Shown here piece by piece: positions 46,973-55,594 of a DNA stretch of 64,000 nucleotides. Source of the stretch: Candidimonas humi. Lineage in GTDB: Bacteria > Pseudomonadota > Gammaproteobacteria > Burkholderiales > Burkholderiaceae_B. Under the pieces are notes generated by a model. The model was not told the origin of the DNA. It made no database searches and worked only from the letters and a program-made list of their open reading frames with translations. The stretch spans positions 1 to 64,000 of the forward strand of contig NZ_JAHTBN010000007.1 in NCBI RefSeq assembly GCF_019166065.1. The letters are read 5' to 3'. The translations under genes were made by a program, and so were the position numbers. Position 1 is the first letter of the stretch; each line of letters begins with the position of its first letter.

Positions 46973-49900
46973 ATGAAGCTAATCCAAAACACCGGAACAC
47001 AGCGCGTCATCGACTTGATGAGGCCCCACCTCAAGCACGGCAACCGACTCGACTGTGTAACGCCTTCTTTTTCTCTCTACGCCTTTGCGGAAGTCCGGGA
47101 GGCGTTGTCCGCTCTGGATCGAGTCCAATTGATCGTGCCTCCAGATAACGAGGCGCTCGAACTCCTGGGCACGGAGGGCGACCGCGCTGCGCGCAATCGT
47201 CTGCAGGCACGTTGGCTGGCCAATCAGTGCGCGAAATGGATCAGTGAAAAAGTAGCGCTCCGGCGGGCATCGAGGTCGGTGCCACAGGGGGCTGCTGTCA
47301 TGCGCGGCCCGGACGGGGCACCTGCACAAGTGGTTCTGGGCTCGTTTGCCTTCAGCACATCTGGCCTTGGCCTGACGCCAGGCAATCCATTGAACCTGAT
47401 TCAGGCGTCAGAAACGGCCGAGGAAGCCGCGCAGCTTGCGCAATGGTTCGATCAGCAGTGGGCGGGCTTGCAAACGGCTGCTTCAATCGACTCGGATGGT
47501 CAGGGTAAAGAATACGAATCCGTTTTTGAGGCGCTGCAAGGCCTGGGTGAGCACCGCGATCCCTTCACCATCTACACCTTGATGCTGCACCGCTTGTTTC
47601 AGGACAGCGGTGACGAGATGGACGAGGAGCGCATCGTCAAGTCTGCCACCGGCATTCGCAATACCGTGGTGTGGAAGAAACTCTTCAAGTTTCAGCGCGA
47701 TGGTGTAGTGGGGGCCATCGACAAGCTGAATCGCTTTGGCGGCTGCATCATTGCCGACAGCGTAGGGCTGGGCAAAACCTTCGAAGCCCTGGCCATCATC
47801 AAGTATCACGAGCTGCGCAACGACCGCGTGCTGGTGCTGGCACCCAAACGCCTGCGCGACAACTGGACGCTCTACAAGGCCAACGACAAACGCAACATCC
47901 TTGCGGCTGATCGCTTCAACTACGACGTGCTCAACCACACCGATTTGTCGCGCGATGGCGGCCTGTCGGGTGACATCGACCTGTCTCATGTGAACTGGGG
48001 CAACTACGACCTGGTGGTGATCGACGAATCACACAACTTCCGCAACAAGGCCACGCATAAGGGCAAGGAGTCGCGCTACGACCGCCTGATGCGGCGCATC
48101 ATCCGTGAAGGCGTCAAAACCCGCGTGCTGATGCTCTCCGCCACACCTGTGAATAACCGCCTGGCCGATCTGCGCAACCAGATTGCCTTTGCTACAGAAG
48201 GCGACGATGCGGCCCTGATGGAACACGGCATCGCCAGCATTGAGGCCACGACCCGCAAGGCACAGGCGCAATTCAATCGCTGGCTGGCGCTGGACGAAGC
48301 GGAAAAGACCCCCGGTCGGTTAGTAGAAATGCTGGGGTTCGACTACTTCACCCTGTTGGATCATCTCACCATTGCCCGCTCCAGGCGGCATGTGGAGAAG
48401 TATTACGGCACCAGCGAGACCGGCCGCTTTCCCGACCGACTGCCGCCCATCAACATCAAGGCCGACGTGGACCTTGCGGGCGAATTTCGTGCCATCCGCG
48501 ATATCAATCAGGAAATCCGTCGGCTCACGCTCGCCAGCTACGCGCCGCTGCGCTATGTGCTGCCCCACAAGCAGGCCGCCTACGACGCCAAATACAGCAC
48601 CCAGGTGCGTGGTGGCGAAGGTTTTTTCCGGCAAGCCGATCGTGAGGAAAGCCTGATTCACCTGCTGCGCGTGAACGTGCTCAAACGCATGGAAAGCTGC
48701 GTTGCGGCCTTTACCCTGACCGTGCAGCGCCAGCTCAAGGATGTAGAGAGCACACTGGCACGCATCGAATCCCATGCCGAAGCAGTGGAGGAAATCGACA
48801 TTGCCGACGTCGATATCGACGACCCTGCGTTTGAGGCCTTACTGGTCGGGCGCAAGGTCAAGGTGCTGCTGGGCGATGTGGATCTGATCCGCTGGAAGCA
48901 GGACCTCCTGGAAGACCGCAATCGTCTGGCGACCCTGCTGGCGGCCGCGCGCCAAGTGGATGCCGCGCGCGATGCCAAGCTGGCGGCCTTGCGCGACATG
49001 ATTGCCCGCAAATGCGCCGAACCTATCAACACCCACGATGGCAAAGCCAACCGCAAGATCATTGTGTTCACCGCCTTCTCGGACACGGCGCACTATCTCT
49101 ACGCCCAACTTGCCCCCTGGGCCAGGGATAAGCAGGGCATGCACGCAGCGGTCGTCACCGGCAGCGCCGGCATCCAGTCCACCTTGCCAGGTCTGCGCAA
49201 GAATATGGGAGACGTGCTCTCAGCCTTCGCGCCGCGCGCCAAGGAGCGCCCGCAAGACCTGGCCGATGAAGGCGAAATCGACTTGCTGATCGCCACCGAT
49301 TGCATCTCTGAAGGGCAGAACCTGCAAGACTGCGACTGGCTGATTAACTACGACATTCACTGGAACCCGGTGCGCATTATCCAGCGTTTCGGGCGTATCG
49401 ACCGCATCGGCTCGCCCAACCAGCGCATCCAGCTCGTAAACTTCTGGCCCAATATGGAGTTGGAGGAGTACATCAACCTGGAGCAGCGCGTCAGCGGCCG
49501 CATGGTGCTGCTCGATGTCTCGGCCACCGGCGAAGAAAACCTGATCGAGCAACAGTCCGGCAACGCCATGAACGATCTGGAGTACCGGCGCAAGCAACTG
49601 CTCAAGCTGCAGGACACGGTGATCGACATGGAAGACCTGTCCACCGGCGTGGCGATCACCGACCTCACCCTGACCGACTTCCGCATCGACCTCGCGCAGT
49701 ACCTGAAAGCGCACCCCGGCAAGCTGGACGCCCAGCCGCTGGGGGCTTTTGCGGTCACCACCACGCTGGATGCCGACATTCCCCCTGGTGTGATCTTTTG
49801 CCTGCAAGCCTGCGGCCCGACGGCACAATCCGCCGCATCGTCCGACTATCCGCTCGCGCCGCACTACCTGGTGCATGTCGGCGATGATGGGCACGTGCTG

Positions 49901-50206
49901 CTGCCTTACCCGCAGGCCAAGCGCATCCTGGATCGCCTCAAGCGCCTAGTGTTGGGGCGCGAACGGCCGGATGACAGTGCCTGCGCCCGTTTCGACAAGC
50001 TAACCAAAGGCGGCGAAGACATGCGCCACGCCCAGAAGCTGCTAGCCGCCGCAGTGGCATCCGTGGCCGGCAAGCAGGAGGAGCGGGCCGTGGCCAGCCT
50101 TTTCACACCTGGCGGCACGCACGCCATGAAGGGCGAGTTCGCTGGCAGCGGTGATTTTGAGGTGGTGGCATTTCTCGTCGTGCTGCCGGAAAGGGAGGCA
50201 GCATGA
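46973..50206 (+). CDS. SNF2-type helicase with PLD-like N-terminal domain (defence-operon helicase)
   Basis: The 1077-residue protein starts with a phospholipase-D-like fold (about residues 1-170: VVLGSFAFSTSGLGL resembles the second PLD half) in which I cannot see an HKD catalytic motif. A SNF2/SF2 helicase follows, with Walker A DSVGLGKT near 262, VVIDESHNF near 348, MLSATPVNN, and QRFGRIDRIGS near 805. Such proteins occur in restriction-like islands with DUF4391 and type III-like Mod/Res genes. It overlaps the next gene by 4 bp (ATGA). Confidence 0.87.
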   Translation: MKLIQNTGTQRVIDLMRPHLKHGNRLDCVTPSFSLYAFAEVREALSALDRVQLIVPPDNEALELLGTEGDRAARNRLQARWLANQCAKWISEKVALRRASRSVPQGAAVMRGPDGAPAQVVLGSFAFSTSGLGLTPGNPLNLIQASETAEEAAQLAQWFDQQWAGLQTAASIDSDGQGKEYESVFEALQGLGEHRDPFTIYTLMLHRLFQDSGDEMDEERIVKSATGIRNTVVWKKLFKFQRDGVVGAIDKLNRFGGCIIADSVGLGKTFEALAIIKYHELRNDRVLVLAPKRLRDNWTLYKANDKRNILAADRFNYDVLNHTDLSRDGGLSGDIDLSHVNWGNYDLVVIDESHNFRNKATHKGKESRYDRLMRRIIREGVKTRVLMLSATPVNNRLADLRNQIAFATEGDDAALMEHGIASIEATTRKAQAQFNRWLALDEAEKTPGRLVEMLGFDYFTLLDHLTIARSRRHVEKYYGTSETGRFPDRLPPINIKADVDLAGEFRAIRDINQEIRRLTLASYAPLRYVLPHKQAAYDAKYSTQVRGGEGFFRQADREESLIHLLRVNVLKRMESCVAAFTLTVQRQLKDVESTLARIESHAEAVEEIDIADVDIDDPAFEALLVGRKVKVLLGDVDLIRWKQDLLEDRNRLATLLAAARQVDAARDAKLAALRDMIARKCAEPINTHDGKANRKIIVFTAFSDTAHYLYAQLAPWARDKQGMHAAVVTGSAGIQSTLPGLRKNMGDVLSAFAPRAKERPQDLADEGEIDLLIATDCISEGQNLQDCDWLINYDIHWNPVRIIQRFGRIDRIGSPNQRIQLVNFWPNMELEEYINLEQRVSGRMVLLDVSATGEENLIEQQSGNAMNDLEYRRKQLLKLQDTVIDMEDLSTGVAITDLTLTDFRIDLAQYLKAHPGKLDAQPLGAFAVTTTLDADIPPGVIFCLQACGPTAQSAASSDYPLAPHYLVHVGDDGHVLLPYPQAKRILDRLKRLVLGRERPDDSACARFDKLTKGGEDMRHAQKLLAAAVASVAGKQEERAVASLFTPGGTHAMKGEFAGSGDFEVVAFLVVLPEREAA

Positions 50207-50994
50207 CGGTCATCGACGCGTACGCCGTTATCCAGGCATTGTGCCTGCCCGACAGTTGCCGGGTAGAGCAGCGCGTTCCCAAGAAACTGCTGTTGGAGAA
50301 TGGCGTGCCTACGGCGTCCGATAAGCGCTTGATCACCGATGCCATTGAAGAAATCCAGTGGTTCGCCGCGCTCAAGCCCAACACCATTGGCGTGCCTGAC
50401 TACCGGGACGCGCAGCGCGAGTACCTTGAGATCGCAGTACTGGTTGTAACCTTGCGGGGTACCGTCAAACCCGCCAGTTGTTCGAGACTGGCTGAACTGG
50501 TGCACCGTGCGGTGCCTTATCCGGTGCTGTTGCTGTTGGTTGAAGGACAAACGGTGGCTTTGTCCCTGGCCCACAAGCGCTGGGCGCAGAACGAAGCCAG
50601 CAAAGTGGTGCTCGACGGCAGCCTGACGTCGACCTTGCTATCCCACGCAACCGCCGATGCCGCTGCACGCTCCGAAGCCGAGCATGCCTTCGTGCAATCC
50701 CTGTCGATTGCACACCAGCCCCAGACCTCGTTGCACGCTCTCTATCAAGGCTGGATGGATTGTGTGCAGGCCCTGCAGGCTGCGCAGTGGACAGGAAACT
50801 ACCGAACCACGGCAACGCCGGAGCAGGCGGTGGCGCGTCGGCAGGCATTGGCTGATTGCGAGCGGCTTGAAGACGAGATCAGCCGCCTGCGGGCACAAGG
50901 CGCGAAGGAAAGGCAGATGGCACGCCAAGTCGAAATCAATCTCCAGTTAAAAGCACTGTTGGCCGAGCGTCAGCGGATCGCTCAATATCTCTGA
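50203..50994 (+). CDS. DUF4391 protein of the defence operon
   Basis: The 263-residue protein matches the DUF4391 type: VPKKLLLENGVPTASDKRLITDAIEEIQW and ALKPNTIGVPDYRDAQREYLEIAVL, followed by a segment with PVLLLLVEGQTVALSLAHKR and a C-terminal coiled coil (DEISRLRAQGAKERQMARQVEIN). Family function is unknown, but its members sit beside SNF2-type helicases and methylases in defence islands, probably as a complex subunit. It is translationally coupled to the helicase and lies 9 bp before the DUF262 gene. Confidence 0.82.
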   Translation: MTVIDAYAVIQALCLPDSCRVEQRVPKKLLLENGVPTASDKRLITDAIEEIQWFAALKPNTIGVPDYRDAQREYLEIAVLVVTLRGTVKPASCSRLAELVHRAVPYPVLLLLVEGQTVALSLAHKRWAQNEASKVVLDGSLTSTLLSHATADAAARSEAEHAFVQSLSIAHQPQTSLHALYQGWMDCVQALQAAQWTGNYRTTATPEQAVARRQALADCERLEDEISRLRAQGAKERQMARQVEINLQLKALLAERQRIAQYL

Positions 50995-51003
50995 GGAATA
51001 GAA

Positions 51004-53127
51004 GTGAAGGCCACCGAAACCAACCTGCTCAAGTTCTTGAAGAAATCTCCGCAGTTTGTCATTCCCATCTATCAGCGCAATTACTCCTGGACGGAAGCCC
51101 AATGCCAACAGCTGTGGTCAGATTTGCTGAGGTCGGGTCGTGACGAGCAGATTAATGGCCATTTCATCGGTTCCATCGTTTATGTGGAGCGAGGTCTGTC
51201 CACCGTCACTACTCAGGAAGCGCTGCTGGTCATCGACGGACAACAACGCCTTACCACGTGCACCTTGTTGATTGCAGCACTGGCCAAGCACTTTGAGGCC
51301 AATCAGCTGCCTGAACTGCTGGACAGTTTCTCCGCGCGAAAGCTGCACAATTACTATCTGCTCAATCCTGAAGAGGACGGCGAGCGCCACTACAAACTCA
51401 TTCTGTCGGAAACTGATAAGAAGACGTTGTTGGCCATTATCAAGTCCGCACCGATGCCTGCGGAGATCAGTACCCGCATAGAGCAGAATTACACGCTCTT
51501 TCAGGCGCTGATAAACAAGCATCAGGATGAGCTCAAAGCCATCTGCCAAGGGTTGGCCAAATTGCTCATCGTCGAAGTGTCGCTCGATCGCACTCAGGAT
51601 AATCCTCAGCTCATCTTCGAGAGCATGAATTCTACCGGCCTTGAGCTCAGCCAGGCCGATCTGATTCGCAACTACATCCTGATGGGATTGGAGCCAAAGC
51701 TCCAGACTGAGCTTTATCAGAGTTACTGGCGGCCGATGGAAAAATCGTTCGGCCAGAAGGCCTACGTGACGCACTTCGATCCCTTTATGCGTCACTATCT
51801 CACAGCCAAAACAGGTGAGATTCCCAACGTGCGCGAAGTGTATGCTGCCTTTAAGGCTTTCGCTCGCGCCAGCCAGCTTGATACTACTGCGCTTGTTGCT
51901 GATATCCACGCCTATGCCAGTTACTACTGCGCCATGGCGCTTGGTGCGGAAACGGAGTCGAAACTAAAAGAGGCTTTTCACGATCTGCGTGAGCTGAAGG
52001 TAGACGTAGCCTATCCCTTCCTGCTTGATGTCTATCACGACTATAAACAAGCACGCTTGGCTGCGGACGAATTGGTGAGCATTGTTCGCTTAGTTGAAAG
52101 CTACGTGTTTCGCCGCGCCATCTGCGCCATTCCCACCAACTCGCTGAACAAGACCTTTCCAGGTCTGAGCCGGACACTGAAAAAAGACCGTTATCTGGAA
52201 AGTGTGCGGGCAGCGTTCCTGTTGTTGCCGTCCTATCGCCGCTTCCCAGGCGATGAGGAGTTTCAGCGCGAACTCAAACAACGCGACCTGTACAACTTCC
52301 GCAGCCGTAGCTATTGGTTGCGTCGTCTCGAAAACCACGGGCGCAAGGAACGCATCGTGGTTGAGGACTACACCATCGAGCACATTTTGCCGCAGAACGA
52401 AGTACTGTCATCAGCGTGGCAGGCTGAACTCGGCCCCGATTGGAAACAGACTCAGCAGCAGTATTTGCACACCTTGGGAAATCTCACTTTGACGGGATAT
52501 AACAGCGAGTATAGCGACTATCCATTTGCCTACAAGCGCGACCAGGTCATTAATGCCGATGGCAAGAAAATTGGCTTCAAGTACAGCGCCCTCAACATCA
52601 ACGAAGGGTTGGGAGAGGTGGAAAAGTGGGATGCAGCAGCTATCCAAACACGCGCCGAACGCCTTGCTAGAGACGCCGCCAAAGTATGGGCTGCACCGCA
52701 ATTGGATAGCAGTGTTCTTGATGCCTATCGCCCTTCGGCAACCAACGCAGGGCAGCACTACAGCATCGACGATCATCCGCACCTGACCAGCGGCACCATT
52801 CGCACACTGTTTGAAGCCTTGCGCAAAGAAGTTCTGGAGTTGGATCCGTGCATCTACGAGGAATACCTCAAGCTCTACGTCGCCTATAAGGCAGAGACAA
52901 ACTTCGTGGATGTTGTCCCTCAGGCCAGGCGCTTGCGCCTGTCACTGAACATGCCATTCAGCGAGATTGATGACCCCAAAGGGCTGTGCACCGATGTCAC
53001 TAACCTTGGTCGTTGGGGCAATGGCGACGTGGAAGTCGGCTTGTCCAACCCAGATGAACTTCCCTACGTTATGGGCCTGATTCGCCAGTCTTTTGATCGT
53101 CAGATGGGCGATCCGCAGGATGCCTGA
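51004..53127 (+). CDS. GmrSD-like DUF262/DUF1524 nuclease with DUF5655 C-terminus
   Basis: The 707-residue protein starts at GTG 51004 with GAGGAA upstream. The N-terminal DUF262 (ParB/Srx-like NTPase) has IPIYQRNYSWTE and VIDGQQRLTT near 77. The middle carries DUF1524, an HNH nuclease, with IEHILPQNE near 458 and LGNLTLTGYNSEYSD. The C-terminus resembles DUF5655. GmrSD and BrxU enzymes of this build cut modified phage DNA. Its place inside a methylase-restriction operon suggests defence against phages that escape by DNA modification. Confidence 0.9.
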   Translation: MKATETNLLKFLKKSPQFVIPIYQRNYSWTEAQCQQLWSDLLRSGRDEQINGHFIGSIVYVERGLSTVTTQEALLVIDGQQRLTTCTLLIAALAKHFEANQLPELLDSFSARKLHNYYLLNPEEDGERHYKLILSETDKKTLLAIIKSAPMPAEISTRIEQNYTLFQALINKHQDELKAICQGLAKLLIVEVSLDRTQDNPQLIFESMNSTGLELSQADLIRNYILMGLEPKLQTELYQSYWRPMEKSFGQKAYVTHFDPFMRHYLTAKTGEIPNVREVYAAFKAFARASQLDTTALVADIHAYASYYCAMALGAETESKLKEAFHDLRELKVDVAYPFLLDVYHDYKQARLAADELVSIVRLVESYVFRRAICAIPTNSLNKTFPGLSRTLKKDRYLESVRAAFLLLPSYRRFPGDEEFQRELKQRDLYNFRSRSYWLRRLENHGRKERIVVEDYTIEHILPQNEVLSSAWQAELGPDWKQTQQQYLHTLGNLTLTGYNSEYSDYPFAYKRDQVINADGKKIGFKYSALNINEGLGEVEKWDAAAIQTRAERLARDAAKVWAAPQLDSSVLDAYRPSATNAGQHYSIDDHPHLTSGTIRTLFEALRKEVLELDPCIYEEYLKLYVAYKAETNFVDVVPQARRLRLSLNMPFSEIDDPKGLCTDVTNLGRWGNGDVEVGLSNPDELPYVMGLIRQSFDRQMGDPQDA

Positions 53128-53162
53128 TGCCAAAGAATACCTAGTTTGAGGAAAGTCTCACC

Positions 53163-55085
53163 ATGACCATGAAAAAAATCGACACCGCCAGCCCCGAAGC
53201 CCAGTCTGCCGACTTAGTGGCGGCAAATATCGAACAGCTCAAGGCGCTGTTCCCGGAATTGATTACCGAGGGCGCGAACGGCGTGGCCGTGAATATGGAC
53301 GTGCTCAAGGCGCTGGTGGGTGATGCCAGCGTGACCGACGCCGATGAGAAATACGGCCTCAACTGGCATGGCAAGCGCCGTGCCCGCCAACTAGCGCTCA
53401 CGCCCAGCACCGGCACCTTGCGCCCCTGCCCGGAAGACAGCGTGGACTGGGAGACCACCCAGAACCTGATGATCGAGGGCGACAACCTCGAAGTGCTCAA
53501 GCTCCTGCAAAAAAGCTATGCCGGCAAGGTCAAGCTGATCTACATCGATCCGCCGTACAACACCGGAAAGGACTTTGTGTACCCGGACAACTTTCAGGAG
53601 AACATCAAGAACTATCTGGAACTAACCGGGCAAATCGAAGGTAGGCAGAAAATCAGCAGCAATACCGAAGCCAGTGGTCGGTTTCATACGGACTGGCTAA
53701 ATATGATGTATCCCCGTCTTAAACTAGCGAGGAACTTGCTGCGGGAGGATGGATTTATCTTTGTCAGCATTGATGACAATGAGGTAACGAATCTGCGAGC
53801 AGTGCTCGATGATCTATTCGGATCAGAGAATTTTGTTGCCAGCGTCATCTGGCAGAAGAAGTACAGCACAAAAGCGGACTCCAAGGATTTTTCGGAGTCA
53901 CACGATTTCTTACTCTGCTACCGGAAAAGCGATGAGGCTCATATTCAGGGGTTGCCGCGCAGTGATGCTCAAGAAGCCACCTACAAAAATTCAGACAATG
54001 ACCCTCGCGGCCCGTGGGCATCCGACAATCTCTTGCGTACTGAAGTTAGAGAATACGCAATATTTGCGGTCGTGGCGCCAAACGGGCAAGAGCACTGGCC
54101 ACCCGAGGGAAGTAGCTGGCGCTTTAACAAGGAGCGAATGACAGAACTCATTGCTGATGATCGCATCTGGTTTGGTGAAGCTGGAAATAGCAAACCCCGA
54201 TTGAAGCGTTTTCGTTCTGAAGTACGAGATGCGATTCCGCCGCAGACAATATGGACATTTGAACAAGTGGGTCATACAGATGAGGGCACCAAACAGCTAG
54301 CAGAATTGTTTGGCAGTACACGATCGCCGTTCCCCAATCCAAAGCCGACTCGACTACTTCAGCGTGTCGTCCAAGTAGGATCAAACAATGGTGACATCAT
54401 TGTTGATTTTTTTGCTGGTAGCGGCACGATCGGGCAGGCAGTGTGGGAGCAAAACGTTACTGATGGGGCGAGCCGACGTTTCATAGCGGTACAGCTTCCG
54501 GAGTCTTTAAGTGATGAAAATAAAGAGGACCAATCCGCCATTCACTTCTGTGAACAACTCGGCACGCCTCACACCATCGCCGAACTGACTAAGGAGCGCC
54601 TACGACGTGCTAGCGCCAAGGTCAAGGCGGACACCCCACTGTTCGTGGGTGACATCGGCTTCCGCGTCTTCAAGCTCGACACCTCCAACATTCGCGCTTG
54701 GAATCCGAAGCCGGATGACCTGGAAGCCACGCTGCTCGATCATCAGGAGCACCTGCTCGAAGGCCGCAGCGAGGCCGATGTGCTTTACGAACTGCTGCTC
54801 AAGCTGGGGCTGGACCTGTGCGTGCCCATCGAACAGCGCGATATAGTAGGCCTGCACGTCCATGCCATCGGCGGCGGCGTGCTGCTGGCGTGCCTGGCCG
54901 AGAGCATCACCCGCGAGCAGATAGAGGCGCTCGCCCAGGGCATCATCACTTGGCACAAGGAACTGGCCCCAGCCGGCGATACCACCTGCGTGTTCCGCGA
55001 CAGCGCCTTTGCCGACGACGTGGCCAAGACCAACCTCGCTGCGATTCTGGAGCAGCACGGCATTCAGAACGTAAGGAGCCTGTGA
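53163..55085 (+). CDS. type III-like DNA methyltransferase (Mod)
   Basis: The 640-residue beta-class amino-methyltransferase has catalytic motif IV DPPYNTGKDF near 129 and SAM motif DFFAGSGTIGQAV near 416, with a large target-recognition region between. The TWNMPRL-like HTDWLNMMYPRL segment follows motif IV, as in type III Mod proteins. It transfers methyl to adenine or cytosine and would protect host DNA. The stop overlaps the next ATG by one base (TGATG), so translation is coupled. Confidence 0.93.
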   Translation: MTMKKIDTASPEAQSADLVAANIEQLKALFPELITEGANGVAVNMDVLKALVGDASVTDADEKYGLNWHGKRRARQLALTPSTGTLRPCPEDSVDWETTQNLMIEGDNLEVLKLLQKSYAGKVKLIYIDPPYNTGKDFVYPDNFQENIKNYLELTGQIEGRQKISSNTEASGRFHTDWLNMMYPRLKLARNLLREDGFIFVSIDDNEVTNLRAVLDDLFGSENFVASVIWQKKYSTKADSKDFSESHDFLLCYRKSDEAHIQGLPRSDAQEATYKNSDNDPRGPWASDNLLRTEVREYAIFAVVAPNGQEHWPPEGSSWRFNKERMTELIADDRIWFGEAGNSKPRLKRFRSEVRDAIPPQTIWTFEQVGHTDEGTKQLAELFGSTRSPFPNPKPTRLLQRVVQVGSNNGDIIVDFFAGSGTIGQAVWEQNVTDGASRRFIAVQLPESLSDENKEDQSAIHFCEQLGTPHTIAELTKERLRRASAKVKADTPLFVGDIGFRVFKLDTSNIRAWNPKPDDLEATLLDHQEHLLEGRSEADVLYELLLKLGLDLCVPIEQRDIVGLHVHAIGGGVLLACLAESITREQIEALAQGIITWHKELAPAGDTTCVFRDSAFADDVAKTNLAAILEQHGIQNVRSL

Positions 55086-55594
55086 TGCCAGAAAATTCTT
55101 TTCTGTATTTTGCTTACGGCTCGAACATGCTTTCCAGTCGTCTTCGGGAGCGTTGCCCTTCTGCGAGGCCGGTCGGTGTGGCTGAATTGCCGGATCATGA
55201 ACTTCGCTGGCACAAGCGAAGCAAAGACAACTCGGGGAAATGCGATGTTGTCGCCTGCCAAGGCAAGCGCGTCATCGGTGTTCTTTATCGAATTGAAGCT
55301 TGCGACAAAAAGGCGCTGGACCGTGCAGAAGGTCTCGGAAAGGGATATCAAGAGATCGAGGCTCACGTTCTGCATGACGGCAATAACGTCTTTGCCAAGA
55401 CGTACCAAGCAACGGCGACAGATGAATCATTAATACCTTATGAATGGTACAAAGCCTTGGTGATTGCCGGGGCGCAGGAAAACGGCTTGCCGCAAGACTA
55501 CGTTGAGCAGCTCAAGCTCGTGGTTTCGACAGATGATCCGGACCGTGCTCGCCACGATAAGGAGTTCCATTTGATCGAAGGGGTGAGCCAATGA
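55085..55594 (+). CDS. gamma-glutamylcyclotransferase-like (AIG2/GGCT) protein between mod and res
   Basis: The 169-residue protein has the GGCT fold signature FAYGSNM (residues 9-15, YGSN at 11-14) and LDRAEGLGKGYQ with Glu82 in the usual catalytic position. GGCT enzymes cyclise gamma-glutamyl groups, and some relatives reverse protein or DNA-linked modifications. It overlaps mod by 1 bp and res by 4 bp, so it is an integral operon member, not a chance neighbour. Its task in the system is unknown; it might be a toxin, antitoxin or modification-removing factor. Confidence 0.85.
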   Translation: MPENSFLYFAYGSNMLSSRLRERCPSARPVGVAELPDHELRWHKRSKDNSGKCDVVACQGKRVIGVLYRIEACDKKALDRAEGLGKGYQEIEAHVLHDGNNVFAKTYQATATDESLIPYEWYKALVIAGAQENGLPQDYVEQLKLVVSTDDPDRARHDKEFHLIEGVSQ

